Source of the DNA: VGEM01 sp033764265
GTDB taxonomy: Bacteria > Pseudomonadota > Alphaproteobacteria > Rhodospirillales > Rhodospirillaceae
Length of the DNA stretch: 47,067 bases
Direction: 5' to 3'
NCBI GenBank assembly: GCA_033764265.1
Contig: JANRJB010000103.1
Span: 1-47,067, forward strand
The number at the start of each line of letters is the position of its first letter. Position 1 is the first letter of the stretch. A program made the position numbers and the translations under genes. Of this stretch, positions 1-8,641 are shown one piece after another. A model generated the notes under the pieces. That model was not told where the DNA came from and did not search any database. It worked only from the letters and a program-made list of their open reading frames with translations.

Positions 1-1092
1 GTGGCCCAGGCCGGCTGGTCGCCGACGCCGCACCCGATGGCCAGCCGCATGTTCGTGATCGACGGCGTCGCCCACTGCTACAATCACGGCGCCTGGAACC
101 GGCGCGAGAAGCGCACCGGCATCGCCAGCGTCAACACCACCTACAGCTACCACGTGTCGTGCACGCCCGAGCGCTGGCGGCTGACGCCCGAGCAATGGGC
201 GCGCGACTGGCAGGCCGACGAAGTGGCCGACATCATGTTCCTGGAAAGCCACACCGACATGATGATCATGCACTCCACGCCGATCTACGACATGTATTGG
301 GACGGCCTGGTCTCGAACGAGAAGGGTGCCTACCTGAAGGGCCGTTATCCCGACCGCGTGCTGTGGTACGCCGCGCTCGACGTGTTCGCGCCCCTGGACG
401 AGATCAAGGCCAAGACCGCGCAGTTCGCCAACCAGGGCGCTGACGGCATCAAGCTCTACCCCACGCGCCTGAACCCGGCCACGCGCCAGCCCGAGGGCTG
501 GCTGATGGACGACGAGAAGAAGGCGTTCCCGATCTTCGAGGACTTGCGCGGCAAAGGCTTCAAGCATGTCGCCATACACAAGCTGGTGGGCCACGTCGGG
601 CCGTCCACCGCGGCGCTCGGCATCGACGACATGTACAAGGCCGCCGAAGCGTTTCCCGACTTGGTGTTCCACCTGGTCCACGCCGGCTGGCAGAATTTCG
701 AGGAAACCGCCGCCCTGATGAAGGCGCGCGAAAACATCACCGCCGTGATGGAAGGCCCGATGCTGTTCCCGCTGTTCGACCTGAAGACCTTCAACCAGAT
801 GATGGCGGTGTTCATGACCCAGGTGGACAAGGACCGGCTGATCTACGCCTCGACCTCGGTCAATCAGCACCCCTATTGGATCATCAACAGCTTCTTCGAC
901 TATGCCCCGCCCGAGGGCGCGGCCTTCACGGTGACCGAGGCCGACAAGGCCAAGATCCTGGGCGCCAATCTGGCCCGTTACCACCGCATCGACATCGCCG
1001 CCCAGCGCGCCAAGATCGCCCAAGACCGCTGGTCGGGCTATGTGCGCACCAACGGCCTGCGCGAGCCTTACGTCGTGCAACGCTCGGCGTAG
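1..1092 (+). CDS. Amidohydrolase-family (TIM-barrel) protein, 5' end possibly cut by the window
   Basis: A 363-residue open frame begins at the first base with GTG, so the true start may lie upstream; ATG codons at 37 and 49 are alternative starts just before the first beta strand. The protein resembles the amidohydrolase-2 superfamily (metal-dependent hydrolases and decarboxylases such as the ACMSD/LigW group). Visible features are a His-containing N-terminal strand (HCYNH, residues 25-29) and a later HxxH (His224, His227). The usual C-terminal GTD metal-ligand motif is not seen; the corresponding strand reads LIYASTSVN (around 281-289). The next gene downstream is a second amidohydrolase, about 145 bp away, so this gene may belong to the same catabolic cluster. 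The family assignment is fairly secure. Substrate, and hydrolase versus decarboxylase activity, cannot be called. Confidence 0.75.
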   Translation: MAQAGWSPTPHPMASRMFVIDGVAHCYNHGAWNRREKRTGIASVNTTYSYHVSCTPERWRLTPEQWARDWQADEVADIMFLESHTDMMIMHSTPIYDMYWDGLVSNEKGAYLKGRYPDRVLWYAALDVFAPLDEIKAKTAQFANQGADGIKLYPTRLNPATRQPEGWLMDDEKKAFPIFEDLRGKGFKHVAIHKLVGHVGPSTAALGIDDMYKAAEAFPDLVFHLVHAGWQNFEETAALMKARENITAVMEGPMLFPLFDLKTFNQMMAVFMTQVDKDRLIYASTSVNQHPYWIINSFFDYAPPEGAAFTVTEADKAKILGANLARYHRIDIAAQRAKIAQDRWSGYVRTNGLREPYVVQRSA

Positions 1093-1189
1093 GCTGGCGC
1101 GGCGCTGCCATAGCCATGCAAACCCGCGCGCCGGGGTGCTTGGCAGGCCGATCTTCTCTGCTAGAAAACGAATTTGATTCTGCGACAAT

Positions 1190-1203
1190 CCCGCCGCGGC
1201 GGG
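1190..1203. promoter_or_regulatory. Perfect 14-bp palindrome upstream of the operon
   Basis: The sequence CCCGCCGCGGCGGG is a perfect palindrome. It lies 34 bases before the ATG at 1238 and directly follows an AT-richer stretch (about 1161-1189) that could hold the operon promoter. It could be an operator or a chance feature of GC-rich DNA. This is a weak call. Confidence 0.25.
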
Positions 1204-1237
1204 CAACGTCACAAACGCCACCTTGGGGGATGCCAGC

Positions 1238-2098
1238 ATGGCCGGCGCCATCGACATCGTCTGCAACCTGTACACGCCCGAGATGGTGCGCGAGGGCCGC
1301 ACCGGCCTCGACGAGGAGTTCAAGGCCCAGGTGCGCATGCCGCCCGACATGCGCCCGGGCGTGAGTATCGACGATTACCTGAAGCGCATGGATCGCGCCG
1401 GGATCGAGCGTTCGCTGCTGATCGCCGTGCGCGCCGGCGACCTGCGCGTGAAGGGCTCGTTCGAAATCCCCTACAAGACCGTCCATGACATCTGCAAACG
1501 CCACCCCGATCGCTTTTCGGGGCTGGCCGGCATCGACACCACCCGCGGCGTGGCACAGCTGCGCGAGCTGGAACAGGCGGTGCGCGAATACGGCTTCGTC
1601 GGCGCCCACTGGTATCCGCACTGGTTCGCCATTCGCCCCGACGCCGCCCAGATTTATCCGGTCTACGCCAAGTGCTGCGAGCTCGACATCCCGATCATGA
1701 TGCAGGTCGGCCACAATTTGGTCTATTCGCGCGAACGGCGCCTGCCCTCGGTCGCGCAGCCGATCCTGCTCGATCAGGTGGCGATCGACTTCCCCGAGCT
1801 GGCGCTGATCGGCATTCACATCGGCGTGCCGTGGACCGAGGAAATGATCTCGATGTGCTGGAAGCACGAGAACGTCTTCACGGCCGGCGACGCGTACGCG
1901 CCCAAGCACTGGCCCAAGTCTTACGTGCACTACGCCAACAGCTACGGCCGGCATAAGGTGCTGTTCGGCACCGACTGGCCGGTGATCGACCCCGAGCGGG
2001 CGGTGCGCGAGGTTGACGAGCTGAACTTCCGCCCCGAGGCCAAGGCGATGCTGATGCGCGACAACGCGCTGCGCGTCTTCAAGAAAATTCCGCGCTGA
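1238..2098 (+). CDS. Amidohydrolase-family protein, first gene of the catabolic operon
   Basis: This is a 286-residue amidohydrolase-2 (TIM-barrel metal hydrolase/decarboxylase) protein. The ATG at 1238 is preferred over the in-frame TTG at 1223 because a GGGGGA ribosome-binding site (1225-1230) sits 7 bases before it. Late-barrel family motifs are present: HWYPHW (His124, His128), IGIHIG (His194) and GTDWP (Asp246). The N-terminal strand reads IDIVCN (residues 5-10), where the family normally has a metal-binding HxH or ExH, so the metal site looks altered. The gene lies 10 bp before an acyl-CoA synthetase gene and is probably co-transcribed with it. Possible roles are decarboxylation or hydrolysis of an aromatic or cyclic acid, but the substrate is unknown. 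Confidence 0.8.
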   Translation: MAGAIDIVCNLYTPEMVREGRTGLDEEFKAQVRMPPDMRPGVSIDDYLKRMDRAGIERSLLIAVRAGDLRVKGSFEIPYKTVHDICKRHPDRFSGLAGIDTTRGVAQLRELEQAVREYGFVGAHWYPHWFAIRPDAAQIYPVYAKCCELDIPIMMQVGHNLVYSRERRLPSVAQPILLDQVAIDFPELALIGIHIGVPWTEEMISMCWKHENVFTAGDAYAPKHWPKSYVHYANSYGRHKVLFGTDWPVIDPERAVREVDELNFRPEAKAMLMRDNALRVFKKIPR

Positions 2099-2108
2099 GA
2101 CGCACGCG

Positions 2109-3647
2109 ATGTCCGCGCCCCGCAGCGTTACGTTGCCGATCGGCTACCAGTCCATGACCATGGCGCGCGGCCTGCGCGCGGCCATGCTGCGCAACCCGGA
2201 CAAGGTGGCGGTGCGCCACAACGACGTGGCGATGACCTACCGCGACCTGGTGGACCGCATCGACCGCGCCACCAACGCCGCCATCACCGACCTGGGCCTG
2301 GTGAAAGGCGACCATGCCGCCATCATCGCCCGCAATTCCATCGCCTACGTGGAAATCGTGTGCGGCCTGCCCGAGGCCGGGGTCGCCGTGGCGACGGTGA
2401 ACAACAAGCTGACCGTGCCGGAAATGGAAGCGGTGTGCGACGACGCCGAGGCCAAGGTGGTGTTCTGCGACGCCAGCACCGCCGCCGCGGTGCGCGCCGC
2501 CACGTTCAAGACCGTGCGGCGCATCATCGAGATCGGCCCCGCTTACGAGGCCTGGCTGGCCAAGGGCGACCAGCCGGCCGCGCGCCCGCAGGTGGAAGAG
2601 TGGGACGTCTGGACCATCCCCTACACATCGGGCACCACCGGCAAGCCCAAGGGCGTGTTGATCTCGCACCGGTCGCGCATTCTCACCTTCATCGCCATGG
2701 CGTTGGAGTTCGGCTGCTACGGGCCCGACGACAAGTTCCTTGGCACCACGCCGATGCACCATGGCGCCGGCATCTGTTTCCCGCTGGCCGCGCTGTACAG
2801 CGGCGGCTACATGGAGTTCATGGACAAGTTCGACGCCGAGACCCTGCTGCGCCGGCTGAAGTCGGGCGGCTTTTCCGGCGTGTTCATGGTGCCGACCCAG
2901 TTCCACCAGATCTTCAGCCTGAACCCTGCGATCCTGGATGAGTGCCGCGGCATCCCGATCAAGTCGGTCATTTCCAACGCCGCGCCATTGCCCCAGGCGC
3001 TCAAGGAAAAGATCGTCGCCTATTTCGGCGAGGGCCTGCTGCACGAGACCTATGGGTCGACCGAGGGCGGCATCGTCACCAACTTGCGCCCGCCGTTTCA
3101 GCTGCGGAAACAACGCTGCGTGGGCACGCCGTTCCTCAACACCATGGTCAAGATCGTCGACGATAGCGGCGTCGAGTGCCCGCCCGAGATAGTCGGCGAG
3201 CTGTTCAGCATCTCGCCCTACCTGTTCAACGGCTACTGGAAACGCCCCAAGGAAACCGCCGAGACCTTCAAGAACGGTTGGGTGTCGGTGGGCGATTTGG
3301 CCAAGCGCGACGCCGACGGGCACATTTACATCGTCGACCGCAAGAAGGACATGGTGATCACCGGCGGTGTCAACGTCTATCCGCGCGAGGTCGAGGAGGT
3401 GTTGTTCACTCACCCGGCCGTCGCCGACGTGGCGGTGATCGGCGTGCCTGACGAAAAATGGGGCGAGCGCCTCAAGGCCGTGGTGGTGCCGAAGCCGGGC
3501 GCCTCCATCGTCGCCGAGGACATCGCCAGGTTCTGCGAGGGCAAGCTGGCGGCGTACAAGATTCCGAAAGACCTGGCGACCATCGCCGCCCTGCCGCGCA
3601 ACGCCAACGGCAAGGTGCTCAAGACCGAACTGCGCAAGGCGGTGTAG
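2109..3647 (+). CDS. AMP-forming acyl-CoA synthetase / CoA ligase
   Basis: This is a 512-residue member of the ANL (adenylate-forming) superfamily. It would activate a carboxylic acid with ATP to an acyl-adenylate and then to the CoA thioester in the cytoplasm. The P-loop-like motif YTSGTTGKPKG is at residues 172-182 and YGSTEGG at about 315-321. The C-terminal subdomain is complete, with GGVNVYPREVEE (hinge/A10 region) and the catalytic lysine in NGKVLK (Lys502). Length is typical for the family. It sits between the amidohydrolase (10 bp upstream) and the Liv-type importer (4 bp downstream). This suggests that it activates the imported acid or a product of it. Whether the acid is a fatty acid, aryl acid or other cannot be told from these motifs. 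Confidence 0.92.
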   Translation: MSAPRSVTLPIGYQSMTMARGLRAAMLRNPDKVAVRHNDVAMTYRDLVDRIDRATNAAITDLGLVKGDHAAIIARNSIAYVEIVCGLPEAGVAVATVNNKLTVPEMEAVCDDAEAKVVFCDASTAAAVRAATFKTVRRIIEIGPAYEAWLAKGDQPAARPQVEEWDVWTIPYTSGTTGKPKGVLISHRSRILTFIAMALEFGCYGPDDKFLGTTPMHHGAGICFPLAALYSGGYMEFMDKFDAETLLRRLKSGGFSGVFMVPTQFHQIFSLNPAILDECRGIPIKSVISNAAPLPQALKEKIVAYFGEGLLHETYGSTEGGIVTNLRPPFQLRKQRCVGTPFLNTMVKIVDDSGVECPPEIVGELFSISPYLFNGYWKRPKETAETFKNGWVSVGDLAKRDADGHIYIVDRKKDMVITGGVNVYPREVEEVLFTHPAVADVAVIGVPDEKWGERLKAVVVPKPGASIVAEDIARFCEGKLAAYKIPKDLATIAALPRNANGKVLKTELRKAV

Positions 3648-3651
3648 GCCG

Positions 3652-6600
3652 ATGAGACAAGCGGCGCGCATCGCGGGGCTGGTGATGGCGGCGCTGGCGT
3701 TCGGCGCGCCGGCGATCGCTCAACCTGAATCGGCGTCAGGCCGCGAGGACATCGTCATCGGCGCCACCTGCGCGGTGACCGGCCAGCTTGCCTCGACCGG
3801 TTTGACGGTGTTGCGCGCGCTGGAAATGGCGGTGGAGGACGTCAATGCCGCCGGCGGCGTCAACGGCAAGCGGCTGCGGCTGGTGAACGAGGACGCGGGC
3901 GCCAGCAGTTCCTCGGCGGTGACGGCGCTGATCAAGGTGGCGGCCGAGAAGCCGGCGGCGATGTTCCTGTCGAGCTTTTCGCCCCAGGTGCTGGCCGCGG
4001 CGGGCGAGGTCGCACGCCTGGGCCTGCCCGCCTTTCATGCCGCCGGCGCGGTCGAGATCGAGGAGCTGGGCAACCCGTGGCTGTTCCGGCTGAAGCCCAA
4101 CGACCGCATCAACACCGAAGCGGTGGCCAGCGTGATCGCCGACGACCTGGGCAGGCGCAAGCCGGGGCTGATCTATGTGCAGAACGACTACGGACAGGGT
4201 TTCGCGCAGCTGCTGAAACAGGCGCTGGCCAAGCGCGGAATACCGCTGGTGGAGGAATCCTACGGCACCACCGACAACGACATGGCCGCGCAGCTGCAGC
4301 GCCTGGCGGCGGCCGGCATCGACGTGCTGGTGACCGCCGGTTTCAACCGCGATTCGGCCCTGGTGCTGCGCGAACGCAAGGCGCTCGGCCTGAACGTGCC
4401 GGTGGTTGGCCAGCAGGCGCTGACGGTGGCCGGCACGGTCGACCTGTTGTCGGCCGAGGAACTGGCGGACGTCTACGGGCTGACCGACGCCCTGTTGGCC
4501 GAGCGCACCGCGTTCGACCGCGCCGACTTCGTGCGGCGCTACGAGGCCCGCAACCCCTTCAAGGTCGACCCGTCGTTCATCGCCAATTCGTATGACGCGG
4601 TGATGATCCTGGCCGAGGCGATGCGTGCCGTCGGCGAGGACCCGGCCAGGGTTCGCGACTACATCGCCGGCTTGGACGGATTCGAAGGCGTGACCCGGCG
4701 CTACGTGGCCGGCGAGAAGGGCAATCTGGCGTCCGACGTCGTGATCGTGCGCTACGACGACACCAAGACGCCGGCGCCGGTGCGCGTCTATGGGGCCGAT
4801 GCGCCGCCCCAGGTGCAGACGGTCGCGCCGGCGGCCGCGCCGGCGGTGATCGACCGGGCCGAGGTGGTGGTCGGCGCCACCATTCCCATCACCGGGCCGT
4901 CGGCCAGCTCGGGCCTGCTCTACTACCGCGCCCTGCAGATGGCCGAGGAGGACATCAACGCCGCCGGCGGCATCAACGGCGTGCCGTTCCGCTTCGCCTT
5001 CGAGGACGCGCAGTCGTCCAACTCCACCGCCGTGTCGGCGTTCATCAAGGTGGTGCAGGACCACAAGCCGGTGGCGGCGTTCATCTCGAGTTTCACGCCC
5101 CAGAACTTCGCGGTCGAGGCCGAGGTGCGGCGCGCGGCCATTCCCACCTTCTACGCCGGCGGGGCCGACGGCATCGCCGCGCTGGGCAATCCGTGGCTGT
5201 TCCGCATCAAGCAGCCCGACAGCATCGTTGCCGCGGCCATGGTCGACGTGGCGCTGAACGAATTGAAGGCCCGCCGGCCGGCGGTGATGTACGCCCAGAA
5301 CGACTACGGCCAGGGCATGGCGGCGGAGATCGAACGGCGCTTCGCCGCTGCCGGCGTGCCGCTGATCGTTGAATCCTTTGCGGTGGACGAGAACGAATTC
5401 GGCTCGCACCTGCTGGCCGTCACCGGCCGGGGCGCCGACGTGCTGCTCTCGGTCGGCTACGTGCGCGACACCGCGCTGATGTTGGGCACGCGCCGCACAC
5501 TGGGCCTGAAAATTCCGGTGGTGTCCAACCCCACGCTGGCGGTGCCGTCGACCTTGGCGCTGGTCACGCCCGCGGACATCGACGGCGCCTATGGAATCGT
5601 CGATTCCTACCTTGCGGCACGCCGGTCATTCGATCGCACTGGCTTCATGGCGCGCTACGAGCAGCGCTTCAACATTCCCGCCGACCCGTCGTTCGTCACC
5701 AACTACTACGACGCCGCGCTCCTGCTGGCCGATGCCGTGCGCGCGGTCGGCACCGACCCGGAGGCTTTGCGCGGCTACCTGGCGCGGCTGGACGGATACG
5801 ACGGCATCACCCGCACCTACGCCGCCGACGCCCAGGGCAACCTGGGCAGTTCGGCGACCATCGTGAAATTTCGCCCCGGCGCCAAGGATTACGACTTCGT
5901 GCGCGAGTTCCGCGTCACCGCCGACACCGCCGGGGCGCAGGCCGCGGCGGCGCAGGCGGCGCTGAGCCAGGCGCCGGCGGAGAGCCAACGCTCGCCGCGC
6001 CTGACCGCGGCCCTGCAGACGCTGTTCAACGGCCTGGCGATCGGCTGCATCTACGCGCTGATGGCGCTGGGCTTCGTGCTGGTCTACGAGGCCACCGGCG
6101 TCGTCAACTTCGCCGCCGGGCAGTTCGTGGTGGTCGGCGCGTTCCTGGGCGTCTCGTCGATCGCGAGTTTGGGCGGCGCGGCGGCGCTGGGCGCGGTGGC
6201 GGCCATCGCCGCCATGGTGGTGCTGGGCATGCTGTTCTTCGTCGGCGTCTATCGACCGCTGCAGAAAAGCCCGGTGGTCACGGTCGTCGTCGGCACCATC
6301 GCGGTCGGCATCATCGTGCAGAATGTGAGCCTGCTGGTGTGGGGGCCCCTGCCCCAGCGCCTGGCCTCGCCGTTCGGCGTCGAGCCCCTGTCGCTGGGCG
6401 GCGTGGTGGTCTCGACCCACATCATCGCGGTCATCGCCATCACCGTGGTCGTCGTCGCCGGCCTGTACGCGCTGTTGTACCGGACCGTGCTGGGCGCGCG
6501 CATGCGCGCGGTGGCCCAGGATGCCGAGGCGGCGCGGCTGATGGGCATTAACGTCGCCGGCATCTACGCCCTGACCTGGGCGCTGGCCGGCGGACTGGCC

Positions 6601-6876
6601 GGCCTGGGCGGGGTGCTGATGGGCCCGGTCTGGTTCGTCGACACCACCATGGGCGATGCGTTGGCCTTGAAAGCCTTCGCGTCCACCATCATCGGCGGCT
6701 TCGGCAACGTGCCCGGCGCGATCGTCGGTGGCGTGATCGTCGGCCTGGCCGAGTCCCTGGGCGCGGCCTATGTGTCGTCCACCTACAAGGACGCCATCGT
6801 CTTCCTGCTGATGGTGGCGTTCTTGGTGGCGCGGCCCCAGGGCATCTTTGGCGAGTACGGCGGAGATCGCGGATGA
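3652..6876 (+). CDS. Fused ABC importer subunit: two tandem LivK-like binding domains plus LivH-like permease
   Basis: This is a single 1074-residue polypeptide. Residues 1-24 are a signal peptide ending in AIAQ. Residues about 32-385 and 404-755 are two periplasmic binding domains of the branched-chain amino acid (Peripla_BP_6/LivK) type. They are recognisable duplicates, sharing elements such as LGNPWLFR, QNDYGQG and DPSF near the same relative positions. An Ala/Pro-rich linker (about 386-403) separates them. After a second Ala/Gln-rich linker, residues about 785-1074 form a complete LivH permease with the family motif VVNFAAGQF and about eight hydrophobic segments. LivK and LivH are normally separate proteins, so this is a fusion. 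The stop overlaps the livM-like start by 4 bp. The family members import amino acids, amides and also aromatic acids; the neighbours favour a catabolic carbon source. Confidence 0.93.
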   Translation: MRQAARIAGLVMAALAFGAPAIAQPESASGREDIVIGATCAVTGQLASTGLTVLRALEMAVEDVNAAGGVNGKRLRLVNEDAGASSSSAVTALIKVAAEKPAAMFLSSFSPQVLAAAGEVARLGLPAFHAAGAVEIEELGNPWLFRLKPNDRINTEAVASVIADDLGRRKPGLIYVQNDYGQGFAQLLKQALAKRGIPLVEESYGTTDNDMAAQLQRLAAAGIDVLVTAGFNRDSALVLRERKALGLNVPVVGQQALTVAGTVDLLSAEELADVYGLTDALLAERTAFDRADFVRRYEARNPFKVDPSFIANSYDAVMILAEAMRAVGEDPARVRDYIAGLDGFEGVTRRYVAGEKGNLASDVVIVRYDDTKTPAPVRVYGADAPPQVQTVAPAAAPAVIDRAEVVVGATIPITGPSASSGLLYYRALQMAEEDINAAGGINGVPFRFAFEDAQSSNSTAVSAFIKVVQDHKPVAAFISSFTPQNFAVEAEVRRAAIPTFYAGGADGIAALGNPWLFRIKQPDSIVAAAMVDVALNELKARRPAVMYAQNDYGQGMAAEIERRFAAAGVPLIVESFAVDENEFGSHLLAVTGRGADVLLSVGYVRDTALMLGTRRTLGLKIPVVSNPTLAVPSTLALVTPADIDGAYGIVDSYLAARRSFDRTGFMARYEQRFNIPADPSFVTNYYDAALLLADAVRAVGTDPEALRGYLARLDGYDGITRTYAADAQGNLGSSATIVKFRPGAKDYDFVREFRVTADTAGAQAAAAQAALSQAPAESQRSPRLTAALQTLFNGLAIGCIYALMALGFVLVYEATGVVNFAAGQFVVVGAFLGVSSIASLGGAAALGAVAAIAAMVVLGMLFFVGVYRPLQKSPVVTVVVGTIAVGIIVQNVSLLVWGPLPQRLASPFGVEPLSLGGVVVSTHIIAVIAITVVVVAGLYALLYRTVLGARMRAVAQDAEAARLMGINVAGIYALTWALAGGLAGLGGVLMGPVWFVDTTMGDALALKAFASTIIGGFGNVPGAIVGGVIVGLAESLGAAYVSSTYKDAIVFLLMVAFLVARPQGIFGEYGGDRG

Positions 6877-7877
6877 ACCGCCGCGCGCAGCAGGCGCTGG
6901 GCTTCGCCGCCGCGATCGCCGCGCTCGGCCTTCTGGGCCTGACGCTCGACGGCTATGCGTTGCGTCTGCTGACGCTGGCGTTGCTCAACATCATCACCGT
7001 CGTCGGACTCAACTTCGCGTTCGGGTACTGCGGCGTGATCCACCTGGGCCAGGCGGCGTTCGTCGGCATCGGCGCCTATTTCACCGCGCTGCTCACCACC
7101 AAGCTGGGCTGGCCGATGGCGCTGACCATGCCCGCGGGCGTGATCGCCGCCGGGCTGTTTGCCCTGGTGGTCAGCGCGCCGCTGGTGCGCCTGAAAGGTC
7201 ATTACCTGGCGCTGGCCACGGTCGGCGTGAACGTGATCCTGGAGCTGGTCGCGCGCAACTGGGTCGAGGTCACCAACGGTTTCAACGGCGTGACCGGCAT
7301 TCCGCGCCTGGCCGACGCGGTGTTCCCGCCCGCGCCCGAGCGCGCCTTCCTGGCGATCGCCGGAGCCACCGCGCTGGTCGCGGTGTGGCTGGCGCTGCGC
7401 GTGCGCGATTCGCACCTGGGCCGGGCGATGATCGCCGTGCGCGACGACGAGACCGCGGCGGCCACCTGCGGCATCGACGCCACGCGCACCAAGGTCATCG
7501 CCTTTGCCCTGAGCGCAGTGTTCGGCGGCGTGAGCGGCGTGCTGTTCGCGCACTATACCGGGTTCGTCTCGCCCACCGACTTCGCCGTCGCGCAATCGAT
7601 CCTGGTGCTGGTCATGCTGGTGATCGGCGGCGAGGGGCGCATCATGGGCGCGGTGGTCGGCGCGCTGGCGCTGACCTTCCTGCCCGAGATTCTGCGCGAC
7701 CTGCAGGCGGCCTATGTCGGCGCCGGCGGCAGCGAACGCGACCTGCTCGCGCGCCTGCTGAAAGACGGCTATCTGGCGGTGTACGGCTTGATCACGCTGG
7801 CCGTGCTGATGCTGCTGCCGCGCGGACTGGCCGGCCTGGGCGCGCGCCTGCGCAAGACCTCGGCGGACCGGTTATGA
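6873..7877 (+). CDS. Branched-chain amino acid-type ABC transporter permease (LivM family)
   Basis: This 334-residue inner-membrane permease has many hydrophobic segments and the LivM signature region LNFAFGYCGVIHLGQAAF (about residues 46-63). It forms the translocation channel together with the LivH part of the upstream fusion. Its ATG overlaps the fusion stop (ATGA), and its own stop overlaps the ATPase start in the same way, indicating translational coupling. Length is normal for LivM. No separate binding protein gene is needed because two binding domains are already fused to the LivH partner. The function as importer permease is secure, but the substrate is not known. Confidence 0.93.
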   Translation: MNRRAQQALGFAAAIAALGLLGLTLDGYALRLLTLALLNIITVVGLNFAFGYCGVIHLGQAAFVGIGAYFTALLTTKLGWPMALTMPAGVIAAGLFALVVSAPLVRLKGHYLALATVGVNVILELVARNWVEVTNGFNGVTGIPRLADAVFPPAPERAFLAIAGATALVAVWLALRVRDSHLGRAMIAVRDDETAAATCGIDATRTKVIAFALSAVFGGVSGVLFAHYTGFVSPTDFAVAQSILVLVMLVIGGEGRIMGAVVGALALTFLPEILRDLQAAYVGAGGSERDLLARLLKDGYLAVYGLITLAVLMLLPRGLAGLGARLRKTSADRL

Positions 7878-8641
7878 CCGCGCTGTTGGAAACCCGCGGC
7901 CTGACAAAGAGCTTCGGCGGTCTGACCGCCGTCAACGCCGTGTCGCTGGCGGTGCGGGCCGGCGAGGCCTTCGCCGTGATCGGCCCCAACGGCGCGGGCA
8001 AATCGACGCTGCTCAATCTGCTGTCAGGCCTGATGCCGGCCACCGCCGGCGAAATTCTTCTGAACGGCGCGCCGCTGACGGGCGCGCCGGCGCACGAGAT
8101 CCGCACCCGCGGCGTCGCCCGCACCTTCCAGAGCGGCAGGCTGTTCGCGCGCCTGTCGGTGCTGGAGAACGTCATGGCCGGCGCCTGCCCCGGCGAGCGG
8201 CCGCGGCTGGGGTCGGTGCTGTTCGCCCGGCGCGGTTACGACCGCTGGCAGACCGCTCTGCGCGACCGGGCCCACGCCGCGCTGGCCGCGCTGGGCCTGT
8301 CGGCCCATGCCGAGCGCGCGGTCGGCGAACTGCCCTACGGCGTGCAGCGCAACGTCGAGATCGCCCGCGCGCTGGCCGCCGACGCCAAGGTGGTGCTGCT
8401 GGACGAGCCCGCCGCCGGCCTGAACAGCGGCGAGCGGGCGGCCTTGGTGGACACGCTGAACGCGCTGACGGCGCGTGGCCTGGCCGTTGTCCTGATCGAG
8501 CACGACATGGGCCTGGTGATGAAATGGTCGCGGCGCATCGCGGTGTTGAACTTCGGCGAGAAGATCGCCGAGGGCTCGCCGGCCGAGGTGCGCGCCGACG
8601 CCCGCGTGATCGAGGCCTATCTGGGCGGCGGTCATGCTTGA
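7874..8641 (+). CDS. ABC transporter ATPase (LivG family)
   Basis: This 255-residue ATP-binding subunit of the Liv-type importer acts on the cytoplasmic face. Walker A GPNGAGKS is at residues 37-44. The ABC signature has the LivG-style form LPYGVQR at 153-159 in place of LSGGQ. Walker B VVLLDEP is at 173-179 and the switch histidine is His210 in LIEHD. The ATG at 7874 overlaps the livM-like stop by 4 bp. The same frame is open for about 1 kb further upstream, but that part is the out-of-frame shadow of livM and carries no ABC homology. The gene overlaps the following LivF-type gene by 8 bp. LivG and LivF normally act as a heterodimer. Confidence 0.94.
   Translation: MTALLETRGLTKSFGGLTAVNAVSLAVRAGEAFAVIGPNGAGKSTLLNLLSGLMPATAGEILLNGAPLTGAPAHEIRTRGVARTFQSGRLFARLSVLENVMAGACPGERPRLGSVLFARRGYDRWQTALRDRAHAALAALGLSAHAERAVGELPYGVQRNVEIARALAADAKVVLLDEPAAGLNSGERAALVDTLNALTARGLAVVLIEHDMGLVMKWSRRIAVLNFGEKIAEGSPAEVRADARVIEAYLGGGHA

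Noticed and set aside
2079..3671. Very long minus-strand open frame opposite the acyl-CoA synthetase gene, with similar ones at 3736-5409 and 12389-13822
   Set aside because: They lie fully antisense to genes with clear family motifs, have His/Arg/Gly/Ala-rich compositions typical of GC-rich shadow frames, and match no family I recognise.
6848..8641. Apparent 597-residue protein with an ABC ATPase at its C-terminus
   Set aside because: The first 340 residues are the out-of-frame shadow of the livM-like gene. The ATPase has its own ATG at 7874 with an ATGA overlap and a normal LivG N-terminus.
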